Source: Tautonia plasticadhaerens (GTDB lineage: Bacteria; Planctomycetota; Planctomycetia; Isosphaerales; Isosphaeraceae). From it: a stretch of 64,000 nt of DNA. The stretch lies in assembly GCF_007752535.1 (NCBI RefSeq), contig NZ_CP036426.1, forward strand, positions 5,456,001 through 5,520,000. Direction: 5' to 3'. Both the position numbers and the translations under genes were made by a program. Below, in pieces: positions 17,983-25,847 of this stretch. Below the pieces are notes generated by a model. The model saw nothing but the letters and a program-made list of their open reading frames with translations, did no database searches and had not been told where the DNA came from. How positions within the stretch are numbered: the first letter of the stretch is position 1; each line of letters starts with the position of its first letter.

Positions 17983-18867
17983 GTGTCGGGACTCGTCGTG
18001 TTGCTCGGCTTCGTGCTGATCTGCGCCTTCCTCGGCCTGGCCGACTGGACGCTCCCCGATCGGGTTGTCCGACGCCCGGCGGTGATGGGCATTCTTAACC
18101 TCACCCCCGACAGCTTCTCCGACGGCGGCCTCGACGACGGGCCCGAGGCGGCGGTCGCCCGGGCCGAGTCGCTCGTCGCCGAGGGCGCCGACCTGCTCGA
18201 CCTCGGCGGCGAGTCCAGCCGCCCCGGCGCCGATCCGGTCGCCGTCGACGAGGAGATCCGCCGGGTCCTCCCCGTGGTCGAGGCGCTTGCCGGCCGGGTC
18301 GGGGTCCCGCTCTCGATCGACACGACCAAGGTGCAGGTGGCCGAGCGGGCCCTCCGCGCCGGGGCCTCGGTCATCAACGACATCCGGGGGATGTGGGGGG
18401 ACGACGCCCTGGCCCGGCTCGTGGCCGAGTCCGGCGCCGCCGTCGTGCTGATGCACATGAAGGGCACCCCGCGGACGATGCAGCGCGACCCGTCCTATGC
18501 CGACGTGGTCGCAGAGGTCTACGACGGGCTCGCCCGACGGGTGGAGCGGGCCGAGTCCTTCGGCATCGACCGCTCCCGGATCGCCGTCGACCCCGGCATC
18601 GGCTTCGGCAAGACCGCGGCCCACAACTGGGAACTGCTCCGGCACCTCGGCCGCTTCGCCGGGCTCGGCTGCGCGGTGCTGGTGGGCACCTCCCGCAAGC
18701 GGTTCCTCGGCGACCTGACCGGCCGATCCGCCTCCGAACGTGCGACGGCCTCGGTCGTGTCCTCCCTGCTGGCGATCGAGGCCGGGGCCGACGTCGTCCG
18801 GGTCCACGACGTCGCCCCGATGGCCGACGCCGTGAAGGTCTGGTCCGCCGTCCGGGCGTCCTCCTGA
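17983..18867 (+). CDS. folP: Dihydropteroate synthase with hydrophobic N-terminal extension
   Basis: A TIM-barrel DHPS of 294 residues. Signatures are MGILNLTPDSFSDGG, LDLGGESSRPGADPV, SINDIRG in the form VINDIRGMW, DPGIGFGKT and GTSRKRFLG. It condenses dihydropterin diphosphate with p-aminobenzoate in folate synthesis. In front of the conserved start lies a hydrophobic stretch (GLVVLLGFVLICAFLGLA) that resembles a membrane anchor. The possible GTG starts (17983, 17998, 18013) all retain some of it. The extension may be real or may reflect mis-assignment of an unusual start. Confidence 0.95.
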   Translation: MSGLVVLLGFVLICAFLGLADWTLPDRVVRRPAVMGILNLTPDSFSDGGLDDGPEAAVARAESLVAEGADLLDLGGESSRPGADPVAVDEEIRRVLPVVEALAGRVGVPLSIDTTKVQVAERALRAGASVINDIRGMWGDDALARLVAESGAAVVLMHMKGTPRTMQRDPSYADVVAEVYDGLARRVERAESFGIDRSRIAVDPGIGFGKTAAHNWELLRHLGRFAGLGCAVLVGTSRKRFLGDLTGRSASERATASVVSSLLAIEAGADVVRVHDVAPMADAVKVWSAVRASS

Positions 18868-18900
18868 ATCACCGAACCCCCCTCCGACGGAATTCGAACG

Positions 18901-20178
18901 ATGCACGCGCAGGTTGCCCAGGATTCGTTGCTCGACCAGTGCCGCTCCCTCGCCGAGCGGGCCAGGCGCGCCTCCCGGTCCCTCGCCACGGCGAGCGGTG
19001 CCGCCAAGGACCGCTGGCTGCGGTGTTCGGCCGATGCCCTCCGCTCCCGGGTCGACGCCGTCCTCGACGCCAACGACCGGGACGTCGCCGCCGCCCCCGA
19101 GTTCGGCCTGACCGCCGCCGCCACCGACCGCCTGCGGCTGAACCCGGATCGCGTCAACCAGATCGCGACCGCCCTGGAGGAGGTCGCCGCCCTGCCCGAT
19201 CCGGTCGGCGAGGTGATCGAGGGGTATCGGCGGCCGAACGGGCTGGAGGTGACCAAGCTCCGGGTCCCGCTCGGCGTCATCTTCATGATGTACGAGAGCC
19301 GCCCGAACGTGACGGCCGACGCCGCCGCCCTCTGTGTCAAGAGCGGCAACGCCGCCATCCTCCGGGGCGGCAAGGAGGCCCGGCACACGAACCTCGCCCT
19401 GCACGGGGTCCTCGCGGAGCATCTCGAACTCGCCGGCCTGCCCCGGGACGCCGTCCAGTACGTCGGCGTGCCCGACCGGGAGGCAGTAGGACAGCTGCTC
19501 GGCATGCCCGAGTTCATCGACCTGGCCATCCCCCGGGGGGGTGAAAGCCTGATCCGCCGGGTCGTGGCCGAGGCGAAGATGCCGGTGCTCAAGCACTACC
19601 AGGGGAACTGCCACGTCTACGTCGACGCCTCCGCCCAGCGGACGATGGCCGTCTCGATCGTCGTCAACGCCAAGGCTCAGCGACCCGGCGTCTGCAACGC
19701 CGCCGAGACCTTGCTCGTCCATCGCGCCATCGCCCCCCGCTTCCTGCCCGAGGCGGCCCAGGAATTGAAGGACGTGGGAGTCGAGCTGCGAGGCGACGAG
19801 GCCGCCCGTGCAATCGTCCCCTCCATGAAGCCCGCCGCCCCCGAGGACTGGGACACCGAGTACCTCGACAAGATCCTGGCCGTCGCCGTCGTCGACGACC
19901 TCGACGGCGCCGTCTCCCACATCGCCCGCCACGGCTCCGGCCACACCGAGGCGATCGTCACGTCCGACCTCGCCGCCGCCCGACGCTTCGTGGCCGAGGT
20001 CGACAGCTCCGCCGTCCTCGTCAACGCCAGCACCCGGTTCAACGATGGCGGCCAGCTCGGCCTCGGCGCCGAGATCGGCATCAGCACCGACAAGTTCCAC
20101 GCCCGGGGCCCCTGCGGTCTCCGGGAGCTGACCACCACCAAGTGGGTCGTCTACGGCGACGGCCACGTCCGGGGGTGA
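18901..20178 (+). CDS. proA: Glutamate-5-semialdehyde dehydrogenase (gamma-glutamyl phosphate reductase)
   Basis: A 425-residue ProA of normal length. It reduces gamma-glutamyl phosphate with NADPH in proline synthesis. Family landmarks are [30 protein letters not shown] and the catalytic cysteine C265 in [31 protein letters not shown] near the C-terminus is the ProA form of the aldehyde-dehydrogenase core. The gene follows folP by 33 bases. proB is not here. Confidence 0.97.
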   Translation: MHAQVAQDSLLDQCRSLAERARRASRSLATASGAAKDRWLRCSADALRSRVDAVLDANDRDVAAAPEFGLTAAATDRLRLNPDRVNQIATALEEVAALPDPVGEVIEGYRRPNGLEVTKLRVPLGVIFMMYESRPNVTADAAALCVKSGNAAILRGGKEARHTNLALHGVLAEHLELAGLPRDAVQYVGVPDREAVGQLLGMPEFIDLAIPRGGESLIRRVVAEAKMPVLKHYQGNCHVYVDASAQRTMAVSIVVNAKAQRPGVCNAAETLLVHRAIAPRFLPEAAQELKDVGVELRGDEAARAIVPSMKPAAPEDWDTEYLDKILAVAVVDDLDGAVSHIARHGSGHTEAIVTSDLAAARRFVAEVDSSAVLVNASTRFNDGGQLGLGAEIGISTDKFHARGPCGLRELTTTKWVVYGDGHVRG

Positions 20179-20311
20179 TCGAGTGCCGGATCAGGCCTGC
20201 TCGCCCGGCCGACCGATCCATCATGGTCGAGTTCCGTGACCTCCGATCGCCTGTCGGCCCCGACTCGACGAAGGCCGGGTGTCCGGTCGGATCGTGTAGG
20301 GAGGATAAGGG

Positions 20312-21034
20312 ATGAGGTTGGCCCCCGCGACACCCAGGCTCTGGCATCTGATGGCGTTCGTCGCGGCCGTCGCCGGGGTGTTTGCGATCATTCGCCAGAT
20401 TGGCCCGGGGCCAAGCATGTTCATCGGCATCGGCCTCTTCCCGGGGGTGCTGGCCTGGCTCGCGTCTCGACGTCGTCGCAAGGCGGCCGCCGTGGCCTTC
20501 GCCGCGTCGGTAGGGCTGGCCGCTGCCCCGATCATATTACTCTGCGCCTATTGGCTGAACATCGCCGGGGTCGCCCTCGCCGTCCTCTGGGCGATCCTCA
20601 CCGTACCCCCGACGATCGGCTTCGGGATCGCCTGGGCGTCCGAGTTCCGTCAGGAGGGCGGACCGGGCTGGCGAGCCTCGGTGCCCCCGTGGACCCTGGT
20701 GCTTGCCTCGGCGGCCCTCCTGATCTCGATGATCCCGACCCTGTGGCCCCTCCGGCTCGCCTTCCTGGCGTCGAGGCCGTCCCTGGACCGCCTCGCCGAT
20801 CGGGTCGCCGCCGGCGAGACGCTCGTCAGGCCGGCGCGAGCGGGCCTCTACCGGATCGTCGCGAGCAGGCTGGAACCACGGAGCGGCAGCGTTGCGCTCC
20901 TCACCGACGACCATCTGGCAGGGGGCTCGGGCTTCGTGAGGCTCAGCACACGCCTGCCGCAACATTCGCCGATGTCCAACCTGAATTTTAACGTGCACCT
21001 GGGACGACGCTGGCGCTATCAGGACGAAGATTGA
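20312..21034 (+). CDS. Membrane protein of unknown function
   Basis: A 240-residue protein with about five membrane segments between residues 10 and 155, then a soluble C-terminal part of about 85 residues containing RLADRVAAGETLVRPARAGL. No family is recognised. The gene has a strong ribosome binding site (GGGAGGA) and slightly more A/T than its neighbours, like the orphan gene at 14644. It probably represents lineage-specific content. It faces the next gene convergently across a hairpin. Confidence 0.6.
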   Translation: MRLAPATPRLWHLMAFVAAVAGVFAIIRQIGPGPSMFIGIGLFPGVLAWLASRRRRKAAAVAFAASVGLAAAPIILLCAYWLNIAGVALAVLWAILTVPPTIGFGIAWASEFRQEGGPGWRASVPPWTLVLASAALLISMIPTLWPLRLAFLASRPSLDRLADRVAAGETLVRPARAGLYRIVASRLEPRSGSVALLTDDHLAGGSGFVRLSTRLPQHSPMSNLNFNVHLGRRWRYQDED

Positions 21035-21089
21035 GCCGGACCCCGGTGGGTTAGCCAGCGGGGTCGCCGGTGCGCGACGCCCATCGGGA

Positions 21090-21113
21090 TCGGGGTCCCC
21101 GCCGGGGACCCGA
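21090..21113. terminator. Bidirectional hairpin between convergent genes
   Basis: TCGGGGTCCCC pairs with GGGGACCCGA across a GCC loop, ten base pairs with one bulged G. It lies 56 bases after the plus-strand stop and 25 bases from the minus-strand stop. No U-tract follows on either strand. Confidence 0.5.
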
Positions 21114-21137
21114 CGAGGATCGACTCGGGAGGCCGGG

Positions 21138-22016
21138 TCACCGGAGGCATCGCTCCAGGCCCCCTTCCAGCGTCGGGCGGTCGAGGGCCGGCAACCATTC
21201 CTCGAGCCGACTCGTGTCGAGCGAGACGTCCGACGGCCTCGGCTCGGGGCCGGGGGCGTCGTCCTGTCGATTTCCCCGGAGGAGGTTGACGGGCAACCCG
21301 GCGTGGGCGGCCAGGCGGCGGAGCATCTCGAACCGGGAGACGCGCTCGACGCCGCCGACGTGGAGGATCCCGATGATCTCGGGCGACTCGACCAGTCGGG
21401 CGAGCGCCTCGGCCGCGGTGGCGTAGTCGAGCGGGGTGCGGAACTCGTCCAGGAACAGGGAACGTGACTCTCTCCGGCGGAGGGCGTCGATGATGGCGTC
21501 GAGGAAGGTGGGACGGCCGCATCGCGAGGGGCCGTAGAGGAGGCTGAGCCGGGCGACGAGGTGGGACGGATGGCGGAGCACCCGGCGTTCCCCCTCCTGC
21601 TTCGACCGGCCGTAGCCCAGGATCGGCCGGGGCGAGTCGTCCTCGCGCCACCAGGCCCGAGAGCCGTCGAAGACGAGGTCGGTCGACGTGAAGACGAGGC
21701 GTCGGGCGTTGGAGGATGCCCAGTCGGCGATCGTCCCGCTCGCGTCGGCGTTGACCGTCGAGGCGAGGGCCGGGTCGGCGAGCACCCGGTCGACCCGGCT
21801 GATCGCGGCCAGGTGGAGGATGGCGTCGGGGTTGGTCCGGTCGAGGGCGGCGGCCAGGGCGTCCGGGTCGATCAGGTCGACGGGCTCGATCGGGGTCCGG
21901 CCCCGGGAGCCGCCCGTCGATCGGCTCCAGCCGATCACCTCGTGACCGGACCCGTCCAGCCGGTCGAGGACATACGACCCGAGTTGCCCGCTCGCGCCGG
22001 TCACGACGATCCGCAT
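21138..22016 (-). CDS. RmlD-like sugar-nucleotide reductase (extended SDR)
   Basis: A 292-residue extended short-chain dehydrogenase. The NAD(P)-binding loop is VVTGASGQLGSYV at the N-terminus and the catalytic motif is YGRSK (YxxxK), preceded by TSTDLVFDG. It most resembles dTDP-4-dehydrorhamnose reductase (RmlD), which makes dTDP-rhamnose. No other rml genes are adjacent, so a different nucleotide sugar or a general reductase is possible. A divergent ParB-like gene starts about 145 bases away. Confidence 0.8.
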   Translation of the reverse strand: MRIVVTGASGQLGSYVLDRLDGSGHEVIGWSRSTGGSRGRTPIEPVDLIDPDALAAALDRTNPDAILHLAAISRVDRVLADPALASTVNADASGTIADWASSNARRLVFTSTDLVFDGSRAWWREDDSPRPILGYGRSKQEGERRVLRHPSHLVARLSLLYGPSRCGRPTFLDAIIDALRRRESRSLFLDEFRTPLDYATAAEALARLVESPEIIGILHVGGVERVSRFEMLRRLAAHAGLPVNLLRGNRQDDAPGPEPRPSDVSLDTSRLEEWLPALDRPTLEGGLERCLR

Positions 22017-22160
22017 GAGGTCGGCCCCCCGTTCGGGTTGCGGTTCACAGCAGGGGGATCATGCGATAGAGTCCCCCTCGTGTCGACCCCGCCGCCGGTC
22101 GCTCGGCGAAGGCGGGGCCCGAGGGACCCGCGATGCCCGAGCGGCCAGGGAGGGCCGCCC

Positions 22161-23066
22161 ATGGACGTCCGAGAGCTGCCGGTCGACGAGATCGTCCTCG
22201 ACCCGGGACTGAACCTCCGGGACCGGCTCGACCCCGAGGCGATCGAGCGCTACGCCGAATCCTGCGAGGATCTGCCCCCCGTCACCGTCTTCGACGTCGA
22301 CGGCCAGTGGCTCCTCGCCGACGGCTTCCACCGCCACGCCGCCTTCATCGCCCGGAACCGCCCGAAGATCCCGAGCAAGGTCGTCGAGGGCAGCTATGCC
22401 GAGGCCCTCCAGTTCGCCGCCGGGGCGAACATCACCCACGGCCTCCCCCTGCGGCGTCAGGAACGGCGTCGGGCGGTCGAGGTCCGGCTCCGGGTCGACC
22501 CCGATCGCTCCGACCGCCAGCTCGCCCGGGAACTCGGCGTCAGCCGCGACCTCGTGGCCAGGGTCCGGCACGACCTCGTCGGCGCCGGGCAGATCGGCCC
22601 CGGCGAGGGCCGGGTCGGCGCCGACGGCAAGTTCTACCCGAGTCCCGGCCTCGGGAAGGACCCCAACGAGGTCCTCCCCGGACGGGGAGACATGCCCCCC
22701 GAACCCCGGGAACGCCGACCCACCGACGAGGACGGCGACGACGACGGCCGGGGCCGCCCCAGTGGCGGCCGGGACGCGAATGGCCCCGGGGTCGCCGATG
22801 GCCCCCCCCCCGCCGACGGCTTCCCCCCCGGCTTCCCCGGCGCCGAGCTGCGAGACCTCGCACGGTCCGGCCCGGTGCCGGTGGCGACGCCGACCATCGA
22901 CGAGATGCTGGAGCTGATGGCCCGGCAGGTGATGGAGCTGGTCTGCTGGATCGAGGGAGACGACTTCTCCCCGGCCTATGCCGTCGCCGGCGACCAGGCC
23001 CGGCAGCGATTCCGGGTGGCCGTCCGCACGCTGGCCGAGGCGGTGGAGACGCTCGACCAGGGCTGA
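22161..23066 (+). CDS. ParB-like (ParB N-terminal fold) protein
   Basis: A 301-residue protein. Residues about 1-100 are a ParB/sulfiredoxin-like domain (LPVDEIVLDPGLNLRDRL, then LLADGFHRHAAFIA). A helix-turn-helix follows (SDRQLARELGVSRDLVARV). Residues about 170-230 are a low-complexity Gly/Pro/Asp linker, and the last 60 are helical. The GERR-type CTP-binding motif of chromosomal ParB is replaced by DGFHR, so this is not the segregation protein but a relative of the accessory DNA-binding or nuclease type. No ParA is nearby. ATG 22161 starts the conserved domain. Confidence 0.75.
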   Translation: MDVRELPVDEIVLDPGLNLRDRLDPEAIERYAESCEDLPPVTVFDVDGQWLLADGFHRHAAFIARNRPKIPSKVVEGSYAEALQFAAGANITHGLPLRRQERRRAVEVRLRVDPDRSDRQLARELGVSRDLVARVRHDLVGAGQIGPGEGRVGADGKFYPSPGLGKDPNEVLPGRGDMPPEPRERRPTDEDGDDDGRGRPSGGRDANGPGVADGPPPADGFPPGFPGAELRDLARSGPVPVATPTIDEMLELMARQVMELVCWIEGDDFSPAYAVAGDQARQRFRVAVRTLAEAVETLDQG

Positions 23067-23088
23067 ACATGACTCGGGATCGGCAATC

Positions 23089-24744
23089 GTGAATCCGAAT
23101 TCGTCCTTCCAGAGCGCCCCGCCCGGATCGCCCGACGCCGACCCGCGGGACCGCCTCGCGCGCTGGGCCCTCGGGTTCGTGGCGCTGGGGGTCGTGCTCC
23201 GGCTGGTCCGGTTCCTGCTGCGCTACCCACTCTGGCACGACGAGGCCTTCATCGCGGTCAACTTCATCGACCGCGGCTATCGGGGACTCGCGCAGCCGCT
23301 CGATTATCTCCAGGTCTGCCCGATCCTCTTCCTCTGGGTCGAGCTGACGATCGTCAAGCTCCTCGGCTTCAACGAGTGGTCGCTCCGGCTGTTCCCGACG
23401 CTCTGCGCCGTCGGCGGGCTAGTCCTGTTCGATCGGCTGGCGAGGAGGACGGTTTCCGGCTGGGCGTATCCTATCGCGGTCGGGATCATGGCCGTCGCCT
23501 ACTCGCCGATCCGGCACGGCAACGAGGTGAAGTCGTACGCGACGGACCTGCTCGCGGCGACGGCGCTGCTGCTGCTCGCGAGCCGATGGCTGGAGGAGCC
23601 GGGTCGGTCGCGGTGGCTCTGGTGGCTGGCGGCGGCGGTGCCGTTCGCGCTGGCCGGGTCGCTGACGGCGGTGTTCGTCGTCGGGGCGGTCGGCCTGGCG
23701 ATGGTGCCGGGGGTCTGGAGGGCGAGGAGGCCGGCCGTCTGGGCCGCTTACGGGGCATTCGGGGTCGCCTCGGCGGCCACCTTCCTGCTCCTCTACCGCT
23801 TCCACCTGGCGACGGCCCGGAGCGAATGGCTCCGGTTGGAGTACCTGCTCCCCTACTGGGCCGGGTCCTTCCCGCCGTTCGAGGACGGGGCGATCGCCAC
23901 GATCTTCTGGTTGCTCCGGATCCACGCAGGGAACATGCTCTCCTATCCCGTGGGCGGGGACGACGGCGCGAGCGGCTTGACGCTGCTCTGCGTCGTCGTC
24001 GGCCTGGCCTTCCTGGCGAGGTCGGGGCGGTGGGCGTTCGCCGCGCTGCTGGCGTTGCCGTTCGCCCTGAACCTGGTGGCCGCGGGGGTGCACCGCTACC
24101 CGTACGGCGGCGAGGCGAGGATCGCCCAGCACCTGGCGCCCTCGGCCTGCCTGCTGGCGGGGATCGGCGCGGCCCGGCTGATCGATCGCGTCCGATCCCG
24201 GGCCAGGGCCGATCGGCTGAGGAGGTTGGCGATCGGCGGGCTGCTGCTCGTCGGGGTCGGGAACCTGACGCAGGCGGTCGTCTCTCCTCATCACATGATC
24301 AGCGCCGAGAGCGATCGAGCCTTCGCCCGGTGGTTCTGGGACCAGCAGTCCCGGGAGGCCGAGGTCTCCTGCATGAAGGCCGACCTCGGCCTCGATTTCG
24401 AGCCCCGCCAGTGGGTCACCGGCATCTCGGCCAGCTACCTCTGCAACCGGGCCATCTACCGCCCGCCGTCCTCGGCCCGGCATTCGGACGGATCCCGGCC
24501 GCTCCGCTTCGTCCTCTTCCAGGTCGACAGCTACCCGTCGCCGCTCAGGTCGCCGGGCTTCCGGTCCTGGTTCGAGGAGATGAGCGGTGGCCACCGGTTC
24601 CGTCGCGTCGACGACTACGTCGTCAATGCCGGTCGCGGCCTCACCGACTGGAAAGTCGGCCGCTACTGGGTCGTCGAGTTCGAGCCGGGGGAGGGGACGG
24701 CTCAGGTCGGGTCGAATTCCAGGCCGCGGTCGGTGATCCGGTAG
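23089..24744 (+). CDS. GT39/ArnT-type membrane glycosyltransferase
   Basis: A 551-residue multispanning protein starting at GTG 23089, 22 bases after the ParB-like gene. The first periplasmic loop carries LWHDEAFIAVNFIDRG, the acidic metal-binding region of GT-C glycosyltransferases that use polyprenyl-phosphate sugars. About eleven membrane segments follow, then a soluble C-terminal domain of about 140 residues. It probably glycosylates a protein or lipid on the outer face of the inner membrane. Its last 43 bases overlap the 3' end of the convergent RAD55-like gene, so the final 14 residues are encoded on both strands. Confidence 0.8.
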   Translation: MNPNSSFQSAPPGSPDADPRDRLARWALGFVALGVVLRLVRFLLRYPLWHDEAFIAVNFIDRGYRGLAQPLDYLQVCPILFLWVELTIVKLLGFNEWSLRLFPTLCAVGGLVLFDRLARRTVSGWAYPIAVGIMAVAYSPIRHGNEVKSYATDLLAATALLLLASRWLEEPGRSRWLWWLAAAVPFALAGSLTAVFVVGAVGLAMVPGVWRARRPAVWAAYGAFGVASAATFLLLYRFHLATARSEWLRLEYLLPYWAGSFPPFEDGAIATIFWLLRIHAGNMLSYPVGGDDGASGLTLLCVVVGLAFLARSGRWAFAALLALPFALNLVAAGVHRYPYGGEARIAQHLAPSACLLAGIGAARLIDRVRSRARADRLRRLAIGGLLLVGVGNLTQAVVSPHHMISAESDRAFARWFWDQQSREAEVSCMKADLGLDFEPRQWVTGISASYLCNRAIYRPPSSARHSDGSRPLRFVLFQVDSYPSPLRSPGFRSWFEEMSGGHRFRRVDDYVVNAGRGLTDWKVGRYWVVEFEPGEGTAQVGSNSRPRSVIR

Positions 24745-25589
24745 GGGACGATCGCGTCGGAGCAGGCGCTGCCCCGGTGCTTGGCGACGTAGAGGGCACG
24801 GCCCATCCGCCCCTCGTGCCGGGTGCGGCCCATGAGGATGATGGTATTGGCGTTGGAGAAGACGTCCCCCTCGCCGATGGGGCGGGTCATCAGGTCGTCC
24901 AGCAGGACGTGGGGCGTGGTGTAGAGGTAGAGGCAGCCGACCGAGGCGTGGTCGTAGCGGTGGGCCATCACCCGGGGCTCGTTGGCCCGGTAGTGCTCCC
25001 GGAAGAGCTCCCGGGCGGCCCAGTCGTCCTCCTTGCGGAGGACTTGGTGGTAGAGGTACTCGAAGAACTCGAACTGGATCGACTCGCTCATGCGGTCGGT
25101 CGGCTCGATGCCGTCGACGACCACCCGGCGCGAGCCCCGGACGAAGTTGGCGTAGAAGAACTCGACCGACTTCCGCAGGACTCGGGCCAGGTCCGTCTTC
25201 CAGGCGTGCCAGTCGTCGTGCTCCAGGTCGCGACGGGTGACGCGGCGGCCGGCCCGGGAGAACGGGTGGAAGTAGTCGCCGATCGGGCGGTCGAGGTCCC
25301 AGACGGCACCGAGGTCGAGGTTGGCGTCGGCGGGATAGGGGGCGATCTCCCAGCCGGACTGGTCCCGGGCGTACGAGGCGTGGTTCTGGGCGTCCCCCCG
25401 GCTGGTGAGGTCGCAGAGGACGCCCCGGCGTCCCTCGCCCTCCCGGCCCCGGTCGGCCCATCGCAGGCCGAGCTGCGTCTTGCCGACGCCGGTGGCGCCC
25501 GCGATCACGGTGAGGGTGCCCGGCAGCAGGCCGCCGCCGAGCAGCCCGTCCAGCGCGTCGATCCCGAACCCGAGCCGCTGACCCGTCAT
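24702..25589 (-). CDS. RAD55/KaiC-like RecA-fold ATPase
   Basis: A 295-residue RecA-superfamily ATPase. It begins GFGIDALDGLLGGGLLPGT, as in KaiC/RAD55 proteins, followed by Walker A GATGVGKT and a Walker B-like VVVDGIEP. The centre has an unusual aromatic and charged insertion (FFYANFVRGS, then EFFEYLYHQVL). Only one RecA domain is present, unlike KaiC's two. Members often regulate signalling or gene expression, but no function is assigned. ATG 25589 was chosen because the family N-terminus starts there. Confidence 0.75.
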   Translation of the reverse strand: MTGQRLGFGIDALDGLLGGGLLPGTLTVIAGATGVGKTQLGLRWADRGREGEGRRGVLCDLTSRGDAQNHASYARDQSGWEIAPYPADANLDLGAVWDLDRPIGDYFHPFSRAGRRVTRRDLEHDDWHAWKTDLARVLRKSVEFFYANFVRGSRRVVVDGIEPTDRMSESIQFEFFEYLYHQVLRKEDDWAARELFREHYRANEPRVMAHRYDHASVGCLYLYTTPHVLLDDLMTRPIGEGDVFSNANTIILMGRTRHEGRMGRALYVAKHRGSACSDAIVPYRITDRGLEFDPT

Positions 25590-25847
25590 CGATGTTCCTG
25601 CGTTTCTGGGGCGATTATGGCCGTCGATCCCCGACCAGGCCCGATCGGTCGCCCGATCGGGCCTGGCATTGTCGCCATCGGGTAGCCGATCGGGCAAGTC
25701 GGCCGCGTCAATTCAAGTCGCCGGCGGGGCGGGCCGATGCTTAAGAACGAGTCGCCGGCCTAACCGGCGCGATCGGCAAGACAACTCCAGCCGGCCCCGG
25801 TCGTCGCCGATCGGGGGTTTTTCCCTGGGGCGATCGGAGGGGATCGG
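25590..25847. promoter_or_regulatory. Divergent intergenic region with long palindrome and GATCGG array
   Basis: The gap between the RAD55-like gene (minus) and the secretin gene (plus). A perfect 14-bp inverted repeat with a 4-base loop lies at 25635-25666 (CCAGGCCCGATCGG arm). The word GATCGG occurs seven times: 25643, 25655, 25688, 25771, 25809, 25832 and 25842. A second smaller hairpin (25807-25813 with 25831-25837) ends just before the secretin ribosome binding site GGAGGGG. No standard sigma-70 pair is obvious. It may hold an operator or a leader structure. Confidence 0.5.

Noticed and set aside
17872-20166. A 764-codon minus-strand open frame opposite folP and proA
   Set aside because: It mirrors the reading frames of two certain genes and shows only Gly/Asp/Val-rich low-complexity sequence.
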